Origin: Opitutales bacterium
GTDB taxonomy: Bacteria; Verrucomicrobiota; Verrucomicrobiia; Opitutales; Oceanipulchritudinaceae
Direction of reading: 5' to 3'
Length of the DNA stretch: 12,907 nucleotides
Assembly (NCBI GenBank): GCA_007123395.1
Contig: SKLD01000332.1
Span: 1-12,907 of the forward strand
A program made the position numbers and the translations under genes. Every line of letters starts with the position of its first letter. Within the stretch, counting starts at the first letter, position 1. The notes beneath the pieces are model-generated. The model ran no database searches and was not told where the DNA came from. It saw nothing but the letters and a program-made list of their open reading frames with translations. Shown piece by piece: positions 1 to 6,438 of the stretch.

Positions 1-12
1 ACACAAACAAGA

Positions 13-72
13 GTGGAAGCGGCGTCTCGCCGCTTTTACCGTTCGGGCGAAGCGGCAAGATGCCGCTTCCAC
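13..72. repeat. Paired extragenic palindromes (double hairpin)
   Basis: Two perfect stem-loops sit side by side. The first is aagcggcg/cgccgctt (17-24 with 28-35) with loop tct. The second is gaagcggca/tgccgcttc (49-57 with 61-69) with loop aga. The outer ends, gtggaagcggc (13-23) and gccgcttccac (62-72), are also perfect inverted copies, so the unit can fold either as two hairpins or as one long one. It lies 43 bases past the stop of the hydrolase gene. On the minus strand a T-rich stretch follows the last hairpin, so it could help end transcription. The layout resembles REP/BIME-type extragenic repeats; membership of a repeat family is inferred, because only one copy is visible here. Confidence 0.7.
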
Positions 73-103
73 ATTGTTTCGGTTGCTCGTGCTCGTTGTT
101 TCT

Positions 104-113
104 ATTCCGGAAT
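104..113. repeat. 10-bp perfect palindrome
   Basis: attccggaat is self-complementary over its whole length and ends two bases before the stop codon of the hydrolase gene on the minus strand. No function can be assigned; it could be chance. Confidence 0.3.
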
Positions 114-115
114 GA

Positions 116-910
116 TTAGTAAAACTCGAACCATCCGCACATATAGCGCCGGTAAAGGGCCTGACGGGCGCTGTTGGCCGAGCCACAGATTAAACGGCTG
201 GTGAAACTAACGGGATCCTGCGGATCGCTATGGTTGGCGCCGACGATCTTGATCCCGCGCTTGGGACCGACGGCGGCATTGTAGAGCGTAAGCGCGCTGC
301 CGTTTGCGTTGCAGCTCGAAGGTTCCGAATAGGTAATGGCCACCGGCGCGGCAATTTCCGGCAGCGCCGCCACACCAAGACCGCTGTTGTCCACCGGATC
401 CATTACCGAAACCGCCCGGATGCGCTTGTCCCGCGAAGCCGCCAGAATCGCGCTCAACCCGCCGGCCGAGTGCCCGCTCACACCTGTCCGGTTCACCCGT
501 GCACGGTTGTGCAAAACCGATCCGGGATCGTCATTGCGCGCTTCGATCCAATCAATGCACTTGATCAAATCGTCGCCGAAACGACTGTGGTCGCTCGCCG
601 CATTCGAATTCGGAATCAGCACGATGTAGCCGCGCGTCGCAAGGTGGAAGCCCTGATTGGCATGGTTCGCCTTGGATTGCGAAAAACCGTGAGCAAGGAC
701 GATCACCGGACATCGGCCCGCCTCCTTGGTCAAACCGGCGGCATCTCCCGGATAATACAAATCGGTGCTGAGCGTGGCCCCCTGCGTCCCCGGAATCGAG
801 ACCGTCGTCCGGAATGCGGGGAACGGCCCATTTTCCGCCGGATCCGTGATCCCCGCGCCCGTGGCCATGGCCATGACAAAGAGCAGCACCCCCGATAAAG
901 TCCGTTTCAT
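116..910 (-). CDS. Exported alpha/beta hydrolase, chlorophyllase/PETase-like
   Basis: This 264-residue protein has a Sec-type signal peptide (residues 1-20: MKRT, then a hydrophobic stretch ending ATGAG), so it should act in the periplasm or outside the cell. The alpha/beta hydrolase marks are in order: oxyanion-hole motif LAHGFSQ (72-78), nucleophile elbow GHSAGG with Ser147, candidate acid Asp171 in VMDPVDN, and catalytic His226 in GANHSDP. The DPVD segment after the elbow and the overall length fit the chlorophyllase-like/PET-hydrolase-like group, which cleaves carboxyl esters; the actual substrate cannot be read from sequence. Cys200, Cys242 and Cys258 could form a disulfide in the exported protein. 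I chose the ATG at 910 because it puts the signal peptide at the N-terminus. In-frame ATGs at 919 and 970 would add unlikely leaders. It is transcribed apart from the upstream operon, with the repeat element between them. Confidence 0.85.
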   Translation of the reverse strand: MKRTLSGVLLFVMAMATGAGITDPAENGPFPAFRTTVSIPGTQGATLSTDLYYPGDAAGLTKEAGRCPVIVLAHGFSQSKANHANQGFHLATRGYIVLIPNSNAASDHSRFGDDLIKCIDWIEARNDDPGSVLHNRARVNRTGVSGHSAGGLSAILAASRDKRIRAVSVMDPVDNSGLGVAALPEIAAPVAITYSEPSSCNANGSALTLYNAAVGPKRGIKIVGANHSDPQDPVSFTSRLICGSANSARQALYRRYMCGWFEFY

Positions 911-963
911 CGCCGCCATTGAACTGCAGTTTGTCCAACCCGTCAAGCAGAGCGGACCATCGA

Positions 964-974
964 CCGCCACATCG
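964..974 (+). repeat. Left copy of 11-bp direct repeat (putative target-site duplication)
   Basis: ccgccacatcg here is repeated exactly at 1159-1169. The two copies directly abut the outer ends of the 975-1158 inverted-repeat element and match over exactly 11 bases, with the neighbouring bases differing. That is what a target-site duplication would look like. Confidence 0.6.
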
Positions 975-1158
975 GGCGTGATTAAAAGTGCGGGGATTTT
1001 GTTGGAGTTCCGGCTTTAGCCGGTCCCGCTGCCCATCGTTCCCGCCCACCCGCCGCCTCCGGCCTGGAGGAGGCCTACGCCCCGGAAGGGGACCGCATAA
1101 ATGCGGGACTCCAACGCGTACAAGCCGCCGATGCAGACCCCGCACTTTTAATCACACC
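975..1158. mobile_element. 184-bp MITE-like element with 21-bp terminal inverted repeats
   Basis: The ends are inverted copies. gtgattaaaagtgcgggg (978-995) pairs perfectly with 1138-1155, and three further bases on each side (ggc at 975-977, acc at 1156-1158) extend the match to 20 of 21. An 11-bp direct repeat abuts both ends. The interior holds nested hairpins and no convincing reading frame. A short, non-coding, structured segment with terminal inverted repeats and flanking duplications is the picture of a miniature inverted-repeat transposable element, presumably moved by a transposase encoded elsewhere. Duplications of 10-13 bp are known for IS4-family elements, but the family is a guess. 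It lies between the end of the transporter operon and the start of the hydrolase gene, so it may also affect transcription there. Confidence 0.6.
1001..1115. repeat. Nested palindromic core inside the MITE-like element
   Basis: The inner arms gttggagttcc (1001-1011) and gggactccaac (1105-1115) pair with one mismatch. Between them are four short hairpins: ccggct-tt-agccgg (1010-1023), cctcc-ggcct-ggagg (1056-1070), cccc-ggaa-gggg (1080-1091, a GNRA-type loop), and ccgcat-aa-atgcgg (1093-1106). A competing pair, cggtccc (1021-1027) with gggaccg (1089-1095), would close a larger stem. This density of pairing indicates a folded DNA or RNA rather than coding sequence. Confidence 0.6.
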
Positions 1159-1169
1159 CCGCCACATCG
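1159..1169 (+). repeat. Right copy of 11-bp direct repeat (putative target-site duplication)
   Basis: This is an exact second copy of ccgccacatcg, directly outside the right inverted repeat. The remaining 103 bases up to the next gene's stop codon hold only a weak hairpin (caccgc 1172-1177 with gcggtg 1190-1195) and no T-run that would make it a convincing terminator. Confidence 0.6.
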
Positions 1170-1272
1170 TCCACCGCCACGCATGAAAAGCGGTGAAGCT
1201 CATTCATCCACCGTTGTCCATGCCTTGGCACCCGCAATCACTCCCTGAGGTCGGAAGCGAGGCATGCATCCC

Positions 1273-2052
1273 TCACACCGGAAGGCAGGAGCGGATGAGT
1301 TCGCGGGTGTAGTCGCTCTCGGGGTTGCCGAGGACGTCGGCGGTTTTGCCTTGCTCAACGATGCGCCCGGCGCGCATGACGACGGCTTCCGCGCACAGGT
1401 AGTCGATAACGGCGAGGTCGTGGGCAATGAATATGAGGGTGAACCCAAGTTCGGCGTGCAGTTGCCGCAGGAGGCGGAGGACGCGTGCCTGCACGGAGAC
1501 ATCGAGGGCGGAGACGGATTCGTCCATGACGACGGCGCGGGGTTCGCTGAGGAGTCCGCGGGCGATGGCCATGCGCTGGATTTGACCGCCGGAGAGGCTG
1601 TGGGGGAAGCGCGCGAGGAGGCCGCTGTCGAGCTGGGCGTATTCGAGGCAGCGGGCGACGCGGTCGCGCCGGGCGGGGGCGTCCATGTCGGTGAGGTAGC
1701 GCAGGTGCTCGTCGAGCTGGGCACCCAGACGCCGCCGCGGGTTGAAGGCGGCGTAGGAATTCTGAAAAACAAACTGCACGGAGCGGTAAAACCGCCGGGG
1801 GTCGACGGTGCGCGGGTCGACCGGCTCCCCGCCGAAACGGACTTCCCCGGCGGTCGCGTCTTCGAGGGCGACGAGGATGCGGGCGAGGGTGGATTTCCCG
1901 CTCCCGGACTCGCCCGCGATCCCGAGCGAGGCACCGGGCCGGATTTCGAGATCGATCCCGTCGAGCGCCGTGACCACCCGGCCGCCGCCGAACCATCCGC
2001 GCGCGCCGAAGACCTTGCGCAGCCCCTGCACGGAATACACCGGCCCGCTCAT
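1273..2052 (-). CDS. Peptide-type ABC importer ATPase (DppF/OppF-like)
   Basis: This 259-residue nucleotide-binding subunit energises the importer encoded just upstream. All ATPase motifs are present: Walker A GESGSGKST (47-55), Q-loop VFQNSY with Gln97, signature LSGGQIQR (153-160), Walker B VVMDE (174-178), the D-loop SALD, and the H-loop His211. The family usually has Pro after the Walker B glutamate; here it is Ser (MDES), with the catalytic Glu kept. The protein stops just after YTRELIRSCLPV, so most of the C-terminal oligopeptide-transporter extension found in longer relatives is missing. The ATG at 2052 overlaps the upstream stop codon as ATGA and follows a strong GGAGGG site with a 6-base gap, which fixes the start. 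It is the last gene of the operon. Confidence 0.93.
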   Translation of the reverse strand: MSGPVYSVQGLRKVFGARGWFGGGRVVTALDGIDLEIRPGASLGIAGESGSGKSTLARILVALEDATAGEVRFGGEPVDPRTVDPRRFYRSVQFVFQNSYAAFNPRRRLGAQLDEHLRYLTDMDAPARRDRVARCLEYAQLDSGLLARFPHSLSGGQIQRMAIARGLLSEPRAVVMDESVSALDVSVQARVLRLLRQLHAELGFTLIFIAHDLAVIDYLCAEAVVMRAGRIVEQGKTADVLGNPESDYTRELIRSCLPV

Positions 2053-3794
2053 GATGCACCCTCCGTTTTGTCTTCGTCGGCGAGGCCTAGGTCTTGATCC
2101 GGTCCGGCGCCGAGCCGCGGGATGCTGGCGATGAGGCGCCGGGTGTATGCGTGCCGCGGTTTGCGCAGGACGTCCTCGACGGCCCCTGATTCCACGACCT
2201 CGCCCCGGCGCATGACGATGACTGTGTCCGCCACCGCACGCACGACGCCGAGGTCGTGGCTGATGAACACCATGGCAAGGCCGCGCTCCCGCCGGATGCG
2301 CCCGAGGAGGTCGAGCACCCGCTTCTGCACGGTGACGTCGAGGGCGGTCGTGGGCTCGTCGGCGACAAGCACGGCCGGTTCGTTGGCCAGCGCCATGGCA
2401 ATGGCGATGCGCTGGCACTGGCCGCCGGAAAACTGGTGCGGGCAGGCGCGCAGCGCTTTTCCGGAATCGGGAATGCCCACTTGGTCGAGCAGATCCGTCA
2501 CCCGCTTACGAACCTCTGCGGCGGAGAGGTTGCCGCGACCGTGCGCGCGCACCGCTTCGGCGAGCTGGCGGCCCACGGGAATGAGCGGATGCAGGCTGTC
2601 GAAAGGATTCTGAAAGACATAGCCCACCCGCGCCCCGCGGATGCCGCGCAAGGTCTCCTCGGAGGCGGAGAGCACATCGACGCCGCCGATGTGTATCGAA
2701 CCCGCGGTGACACGCCCCGGCGGCGAGGCCACAAGCCGCGCAAGGGCCATGGCGGTGACGGATTTGCCCGAGCCCGACTCACCGACGATGCCGAGGCATT
2801 CGCCCGGGCGGAGGGCGAAGGAAACGCCGTCCACCGCCGTGACGGCTTCGGGTCCCTCGCCGAAGGCCACCTTGAGGCCTCGCACGTCCACCAGTGCCCC
2901 GCTCTCCGTTGACGCGGCATCCGTCCGTTCCGCCGCTTCCACGCGGGTAGCCGCGCCCGGCGCGCTGTGCGCCCCGCCTTCGAGCCGCGGGTCGAGCCAG
3001 TCGCGCAGGCCGTCCCCGATCAGGTTGATGCCGATGACGAGAATGAGAATGCACACGCCCGGAAGAAGACCGACGTGCGGATGCACGAGCATCACCTTGC
3101 GTCCGTCCGCCAGCATCGACCCGAGGTCGGCCTGCGGCGGCTGCGCGCCAAGGCCGAGAAAGCTGAGCCCAGCCGTCTCGAGAATCATCCACCCGAGCGT
3201 CGTGGACATGGCGATGACGATGACGGGCAGCACATTGGGAAAAACGCCGGCGAAAAGGATGCGCAGGCGCGGTTGCCCGCCGATGCGCGCGGCCTCGACG
3301 AAGGGCATGGCGGAGACGGAGAGGGCCGTGCCGCGCACGGAGCGGGCGAAAAACGGAATGTTGACGACGGCGATGGCGATGAGCGCGTTGAGCAGCCCCG
3401 GTCCGAGGACGGCGACGATGGCAAGGGCGAGGATGAGGTAGGGAAAGGCGAGCACCATGTCGATTCCACGCATGAGGACGGTGTCGACCCAACCGCGGAA
3501 AAATCCGGCGCACAGGCCGATGAGCGACCCGACGAAGGCGGCGATGAGCGTGGCCGCCGCCGCCACTGCGAGCGAGATGCGCGTGCCCCAGACGAGGCGT
3601 GAGAGGATGTCGCGGCCGAGCGTGTCGGTGCCGAGCAGAAAGCCGTCGCTCCCCGGCGGCAGGAGACGGTCGCGCAGGTGGGTCTCGTTGGGGTCGGCGA
3701 GGGGCAGCACGGGGGCAAGGAGGGCGAGCAGGACGAGTCCCCCGAAGAGCACACAACCGACCACGGTGAGGGGATTGCGCAGAAACTTCTTCAT
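2049..3794 (-). CDS. ABC importer fusion: DppC-like permease plus DppD-like ATPase
   Basis: One uninterrupted 581-residue frame joins two subunits that are normally separate. Residues 1-272 are the permease: an N-terminal membrane helix (9-30), the GTDTLGRD segment (55-62), further hydrophobic helices, and the EAA loop FVEAARIGGQPRLRILF (165-181) that docks on the ATPase. A polar Ala/Glu/Thr-rich linker follows (about 273-299). Residues 300-560 are the ATPase: Walker A GESGSGKS (338-345), Q-loop Gln395, signature FSGGQCQR (455-462), Walker B VLVADEP (475-481) and H-loop His513. It ends soon after the HAYTRRLIASIP motif and lacks the cysteine-rich tail of many DppD proteins. The ATG at 3794 overlaps the previous stop as ATGA, with GAGG 8 bases upstream. 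The frame stays open far upstream of this ATG, but that part is a shadow of the DppB gene. Such fusions are known but uncommon. Confidence 0.92.
   Translation of the reverse strand: MKKFLRNPLTVVGCVLFGGLVLLALLAPVLPLADPNETHLRDRLLPPGSDGFLLGTDTLGRDILSRLVWGTRISLAVAAAATLIAAFVGSLIGLCAGFFRGWVDTVLMRGIDMVLAFPYLILALAIVAVLGPGLLNALIAIAVVNIPFFARSVRGTALSVSAMPFVEAARIGGQPRLRILFAGVFPNVLPVIVIAMSTTLGWMILETAGLSFLGLGAQPPQADLGSMLADGRKVMLVHPHVGLLPGVCILILVIGINLIGDGLRDWLDPRLEGGAHSAPGAATRVEAAERTDAASTESGALVDVRGLKVAFGEGPEAVTAVDGVSFALRPGECLGIVGESGSGKSVTAMALARLVASPPGRVTAGSIHIGGVDVLSASEETLRGIRGARVGYVFQNPFDSLHPLIPVGRQLAEAVRAHGRGNLSAAEVRKRVTDLLDQVGIPDSGKALRACPHQFSGGQCQRIAIAMALANEPAVLVADEPTTALDVTVQKRVLDLLGRIRRERGLAMVFISHDLGVVRAVADTVIVMRRGEVVESGAVEDVLRKPRHAYTRRLIASIPRLGAGPDQDLGLADEDKTEGAS
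2059..2064 (-). promoter_or_regulatory. Strong ribosome binding site for the last ATPase gene
   Basis: GGAGGG on the minus strand lies 6 bases before the ATG at 2052, inside the last codons of the fusion gene. It settles the start and suggests direct initiation in addition to coupling through the ATGA overlap. Confidence 0.75.
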
Positions 3795-4738
3795 CGCTTC
3801 AACCTCGGGTCGAGGGCGTGCTGGACGACGTCCGCAAGCAGATTGACAAAGACGTAGGCCACGGCGACGACGAGGACGCCGCCCTGCACAAGGAGCAGGT
3901 CCCGCTGGCTGATGGCGTTGACCAGCATCCGCCCGAGTCCGGGCCACTGGAAGATCGTCTCCACATAGACCGCTCCGCCGATGACGAAGCCTGCCTGGAG
4001 CCCGAGCACGGGCATCGTCGCGACAATGCCGCTGCGCAGGGCGTGGCGGAGGATGACGCGCTTTTCGGATATCCCCTTGGCGCGGGCCGTGCGGATGTAA
4101 TCCTGCCGCAGGACTTCCAGCATTTGGGTACGGACGAAGCGGGCGACGACGGCGGCGGCGACAAAGCCCAGCGTGAGCGCGGGCAGGACGAGGTGGCGGG
4201 CGATGTCGAGCGGCGAGCCCCCGCCGTCGATGGACACCATGCCGCCCGAGGGCAGCCACCGCAATTGCACGGCGAAGACGACAATGAACAGCAGCCCCAG
4301 CCAAAACGCGGGCGTGGAGATGCCCACCATGACCCCGAGGGAGAGGATGCGGTCGGTCCAACTGTATTGGCGGGCCGCCGATACGACACCGACAGCGGTG
4401 CCGAGGAGGACGCAGACGAGAAAGGCGGCCCCGGCGAGGAGAAGCGTTGCCCCGGCCCGCTCGCCCAGTTCCTCGGCGACGGGACGTTCAAGACTGTAGG
4501 CGTATCCGAAGTTTCCCTGCGTGAGATTTGCGATCCACGTGCCGTAGCGCTCCCAGAGCGGGGCGTCGAGGGCCAGTTGTTCGCGCAGTTGCCGCACGTT
4601 TTCATCGGTGGCGTAGGGGCCGAGAAGGGCGAGCGCGGGATCGCCCGGCACAAGGGCCATGAGCAGAAAGACAAGGATGGAGACCCCGAAGACCACGGGC
4701 ACACCGAAGAGCAGGCGCTTGACGATGTAGGCCGTCAC
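3791..4738 (-). CDS. Peptide-type ABC importer permease (DppB-like)
   Basis: This 315-residue inner-membrane permease forms the translocation channel together with the permease half of the downstream fusion. Its features in order are the N-terminal helix YIVKRLLFGVPVV, the VPGDP motif (30-34) after the first membrane span, the periplasmic YGTWIANLTQGNFG stretch, several hydrophobic helices, WLPSGG (161-166), and the EAA loop around 213-235 (DYIRTARAKGISEKRVILRH) that contacts an ATPase. Length and order match DppB/OppB. The start is the GTG at 4738: it overlaps the binding-protein stop as GTGA and has GGAG 8 bases upstream (4747-4750). No ATG is suitably placed, and the upstream extension of the frame is out-of-frame binding-protein sequence. 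Its stop overlaps the next start as ATGA. Confidence 0.92.
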   Translation of the reverse strand: MTAYIVKRLLFGVPVVFGVSILVFLLMALVPGDPALALLGPYATDENVRQLREQLALDAPLWERYGTWIANLTQGNFGYAYSLERPVAEELGERAGATLLLAGAAFLVCVLLGTAVGVVSAARQYSWTDRILSLGVMVGISTPAFWLGLLFIVVFAVQLRWLPSGGMVSIDGGGSPLDIARHLVLPALTLGFVAAAVVARFVRTQMLEVLRQDYIRTARAKGISEKRVILRHALRSGIVATMPVLGLQAGFVIGGAVYVETIFQWPGLGRMLVNAISQRDLLLVQGGVLVVAVAYVFVNLLADVVQHALDPRLKR

Positions 4739-6438
4739 GGCGCTTTCTCCACATGCGTGAGGTTCAGGAGGAAGGACGGCTCGAGCCGCATGCCCTGCAA
4801 GGCCCGGCTGTAGACGGCGTTCTGCCGCCATGCCGCGACGAAGAGAAAGGGTGCCTCTTCGTGCACAAGGCGGTCGATCTCGCGGTAGAGCCTGCCGCGC
4901 TCGTCGAAATCCGTCGTCGCCCGCGCCGCCGCGAGGAGATCGTCGAGCCGTTCGTTCTCGAAATACCCGGAGTTGAAGCCGCCCGCCTCGGGCAGGGCCG
5001 TCGAGCTGAGGGCGAGCGAGGGAAGCGTGTCGGGGTCGTGCGTGATCCAGGCCATCTGCGCCATTTCCGCACGCCCCTCGAGACCGGCGTTTACCCGCGC
5101 CAGAAACGTATTCCACTCAAAGACCTCAATCCGCACGTTGAGACCTACGCGCGCGAGGTCGGCCTGGATGGCACTCGCCATGGGCAGGGGCTCCAGCATT
5201 CCGGACCCGCTTTCGGTGGCGTAGAGGCGGAGCGTCGCGCCTTCGTGGCCCGCCTCTTCGATCAATCGCCGCGCCTTGTCGGGATCGTGCGGGTACGGCT
5301 GGATATCGGGATTGCTCGCCCACTCGAAGACGCGCGATACGACGCCGTGCGCAACCGACGCCGTGTCCTGCAGGAGGTCGCGGGTGATGCCTTCCTTGTC
5401 TACGGCGTAGTTTACCGCGCGCCGCATGCGGACGTCGTCAAAGGGCGGCTCACGAGTGTTGAGAATGAGGAACCACAGATGCGAACCCTCGGTCTCGGCG
5501 ACGGCAAACGCCTTGTGTTCGCGCAGGTAGCCGACAAGATCGGGCGGAGCCTCGACGAGCAGGTCGATATTCCCCGCAAGAAGTTCGGTTAGGCGGGAAT
5601 TCTCGTCGGGCAAGGGTCGGAAAAGCAGCCGCGTCACCTTGGCGTCCTCCACGGCATCGCGGTGCGCGTCGAAGCGCTCCAGCAGCACCCAGCGCTGCCG
5701 CGCCCACTCGCGGAAACGCCACGGACCCGTCCCGGAGGGATTCCGCCCGAAGCGCGGACCCTCCGCGCGAACCTGCGCGGGTGAGACCATATACCCCGTC
5801 GGATACGCCAGATTGGAGAGAAAGGGCGCGTAGGGCTCGTCGAGGACGAAGACTACAGTGTGCGCGTCGGGCGTTTCGATGGACTGCACCATGGAGAAGA
5901 GAAACGCCATGGGAAACGGCCCGGTCTCAGCGAAGGGGTGGCCTCCGTCGAGCATGCGCTCGAAATTGAAGCGCACAGCCTCGGCGTCGAAGGCCGATCC
6001 GTCGTGAAAAACAACGTCATCGCGCAGCGTGAACGTGTAGCGGCGCCCGTCGTCGCTCACCGACCACCCGCGGGCGAGCGACGGACCGAGGTCGAGCGTG
6101 CCCGGCTCGAAGCGCACGAGCCCCTCGTAGACATGCGCGAGAATGCGGAAGTCGTTCGTCGCCGTGGCGACATGCGGATCGAGCGAACGCGGCTCGGCCA
6201 CCTGCCCGACGACAATAGCGTCCGGCGGCGTGGCAGCCCGCTCGCCGCAGGCGGCGAAGAGAAAGAGCAAGGGCACGGCGGCGAGGACTTTCCAGCCGCA
6301 CACGGACAGGTTCCGAGGAGCGGAGCGACGACATGTCGAAGACCATGTCTGTGCTCCGTTTGGCGGCCATTTGGCGGCGAACGCGCCCTGCATCCCTTTC
6401 CTGACAAAACGAAAGAGCATACCTTCCGTTCCGCTCAT
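4735..6438 (-). CDS. Solute-binding lipoprotein, family 5 (peptide/opine/nickel type)
   Basis: This is the extracytoplasmic binding component of the importer. After a lipobox (LFLFAAC, Cys64 in this numbering) the mature part is a classic SBP_bac_5 protein. It contains EPRSLDPH (82-89), YEGLVRFEPGTLDLGPSLARGW and SDDGRRYTFTLRDDVVFHDGS (the family signature region), then MRRAVNYAVDKEGI and a C-terminal lobe. The ligand is probably a peptide or peptide-like solute, but specificity cannot be read off. The start is uncertain. The ATG at 6438 overlaps the peptidase stop as ATGA and gives 567 residues, but puts about 47 residues before the hydrophobic segment. An ATG at 6393 has an AGGA-type site. 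A GTG at 6303 gives a normal short lipoprotein signal and 522 residues. G or C in third positions is 27 of 45 codons before that GTG and 37 of 45 after it, which favours the later start. The longest coupled form is given here. Confidence 0.9.
   Translation of the reverse strand: MSGTEGMLFRFVRKGMQGAFAAKWPPNGAQTWSSTCRRSAPRNLSVCGWKVLAAVPLLFLFAACGERAATPPDAIVVGQVAEPRSLDPHVATATNDFRILAHVYEGLVRFEPGTLDLGPSLARGWSVSDDGRRYTFTLRDDVVFHDGSAFDAEAVRFNFERMLDGGHPFAETGPFPMAFLFSMVQSIETPDAHTVVFVLDEPYAPFLSNLAYPTGYMVSPAQVRAEGPRFGRNPSGTGPWRFREWARQRWVLLERFDAHRDAVEDAKVTRLLFRPLPDENSRLTELLAGNIDLLVEAPPDLVGYLREHKAFAVAETEGSHLWFLILNTREPPFDDVRMRRAVNYAVDKEGITRDLLQDTASVAHGVVSRVFEWASNPDIQPYPHDPDKARRLIEEAGHEGATLRLYATESGSGMLEPLPMASAIQADLARVGLNVRIEVFEWNTFLARVNAGLEGRAEMAQMAWITHDPDTLPSLALSSTALPEAGGFNSGYFENERLDDLLAAARATTDFDERGRLYREIDRLVHEEAPFLFVAAWRQNAVYSRALQGMRLEPSFLLNLTHVEKAP
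4747..4750 (-). promoter_or_regulatory. Ribosome binding site deciding the GTG start of the permease
   Basis: GGAG (continuing as GGAGAAA) on the minus strand lies 8 bases before the GTG at 4738 and supports that non-ATG start over any upstream codon in the same frame. Confidence 0.6.
6321..6358 (-). other. Imperfect stem-loop just before the binding-protein signal sequence
   Basis: cggagc (6321-6326) pairs with gctccg (6353-6358) and gacatg (6330-6335) with catgtc (6344-6349), separated by a 3-by-3 internal loop and closed by an 8-base loop. It ends 18 bases upstream of the alternative GTG start at 6303, so it could be an intercistronic RNA structure if that start is used. If the ATG at 6438 is used it is coding. 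Confidence 0.4.

Noticed and set aside
1172..1195. Rho-independent terminator for the long operon
   Set aside because: The only hairpin (caccgc/gcggtg) has a 12-base loop and no T-run on the minus strand.
1264..2097. Plus-strand frame of 277 codons opposite the last ATPase
   Set aside because: It is an antisense shadow in high-GC DNA, with a composition of Gly, Glu, Asp and Val and no domain; the opposite strand has all ABC motifs.
3795..4361. N-terminal extension of the fusion frame upstream of 3794
   Set aside because: The Arg/Pro/His-rich translation is the DppB gene read out of frame. The ATG at 3794 has a ribosome binding site and a coupled ATGA overlap.
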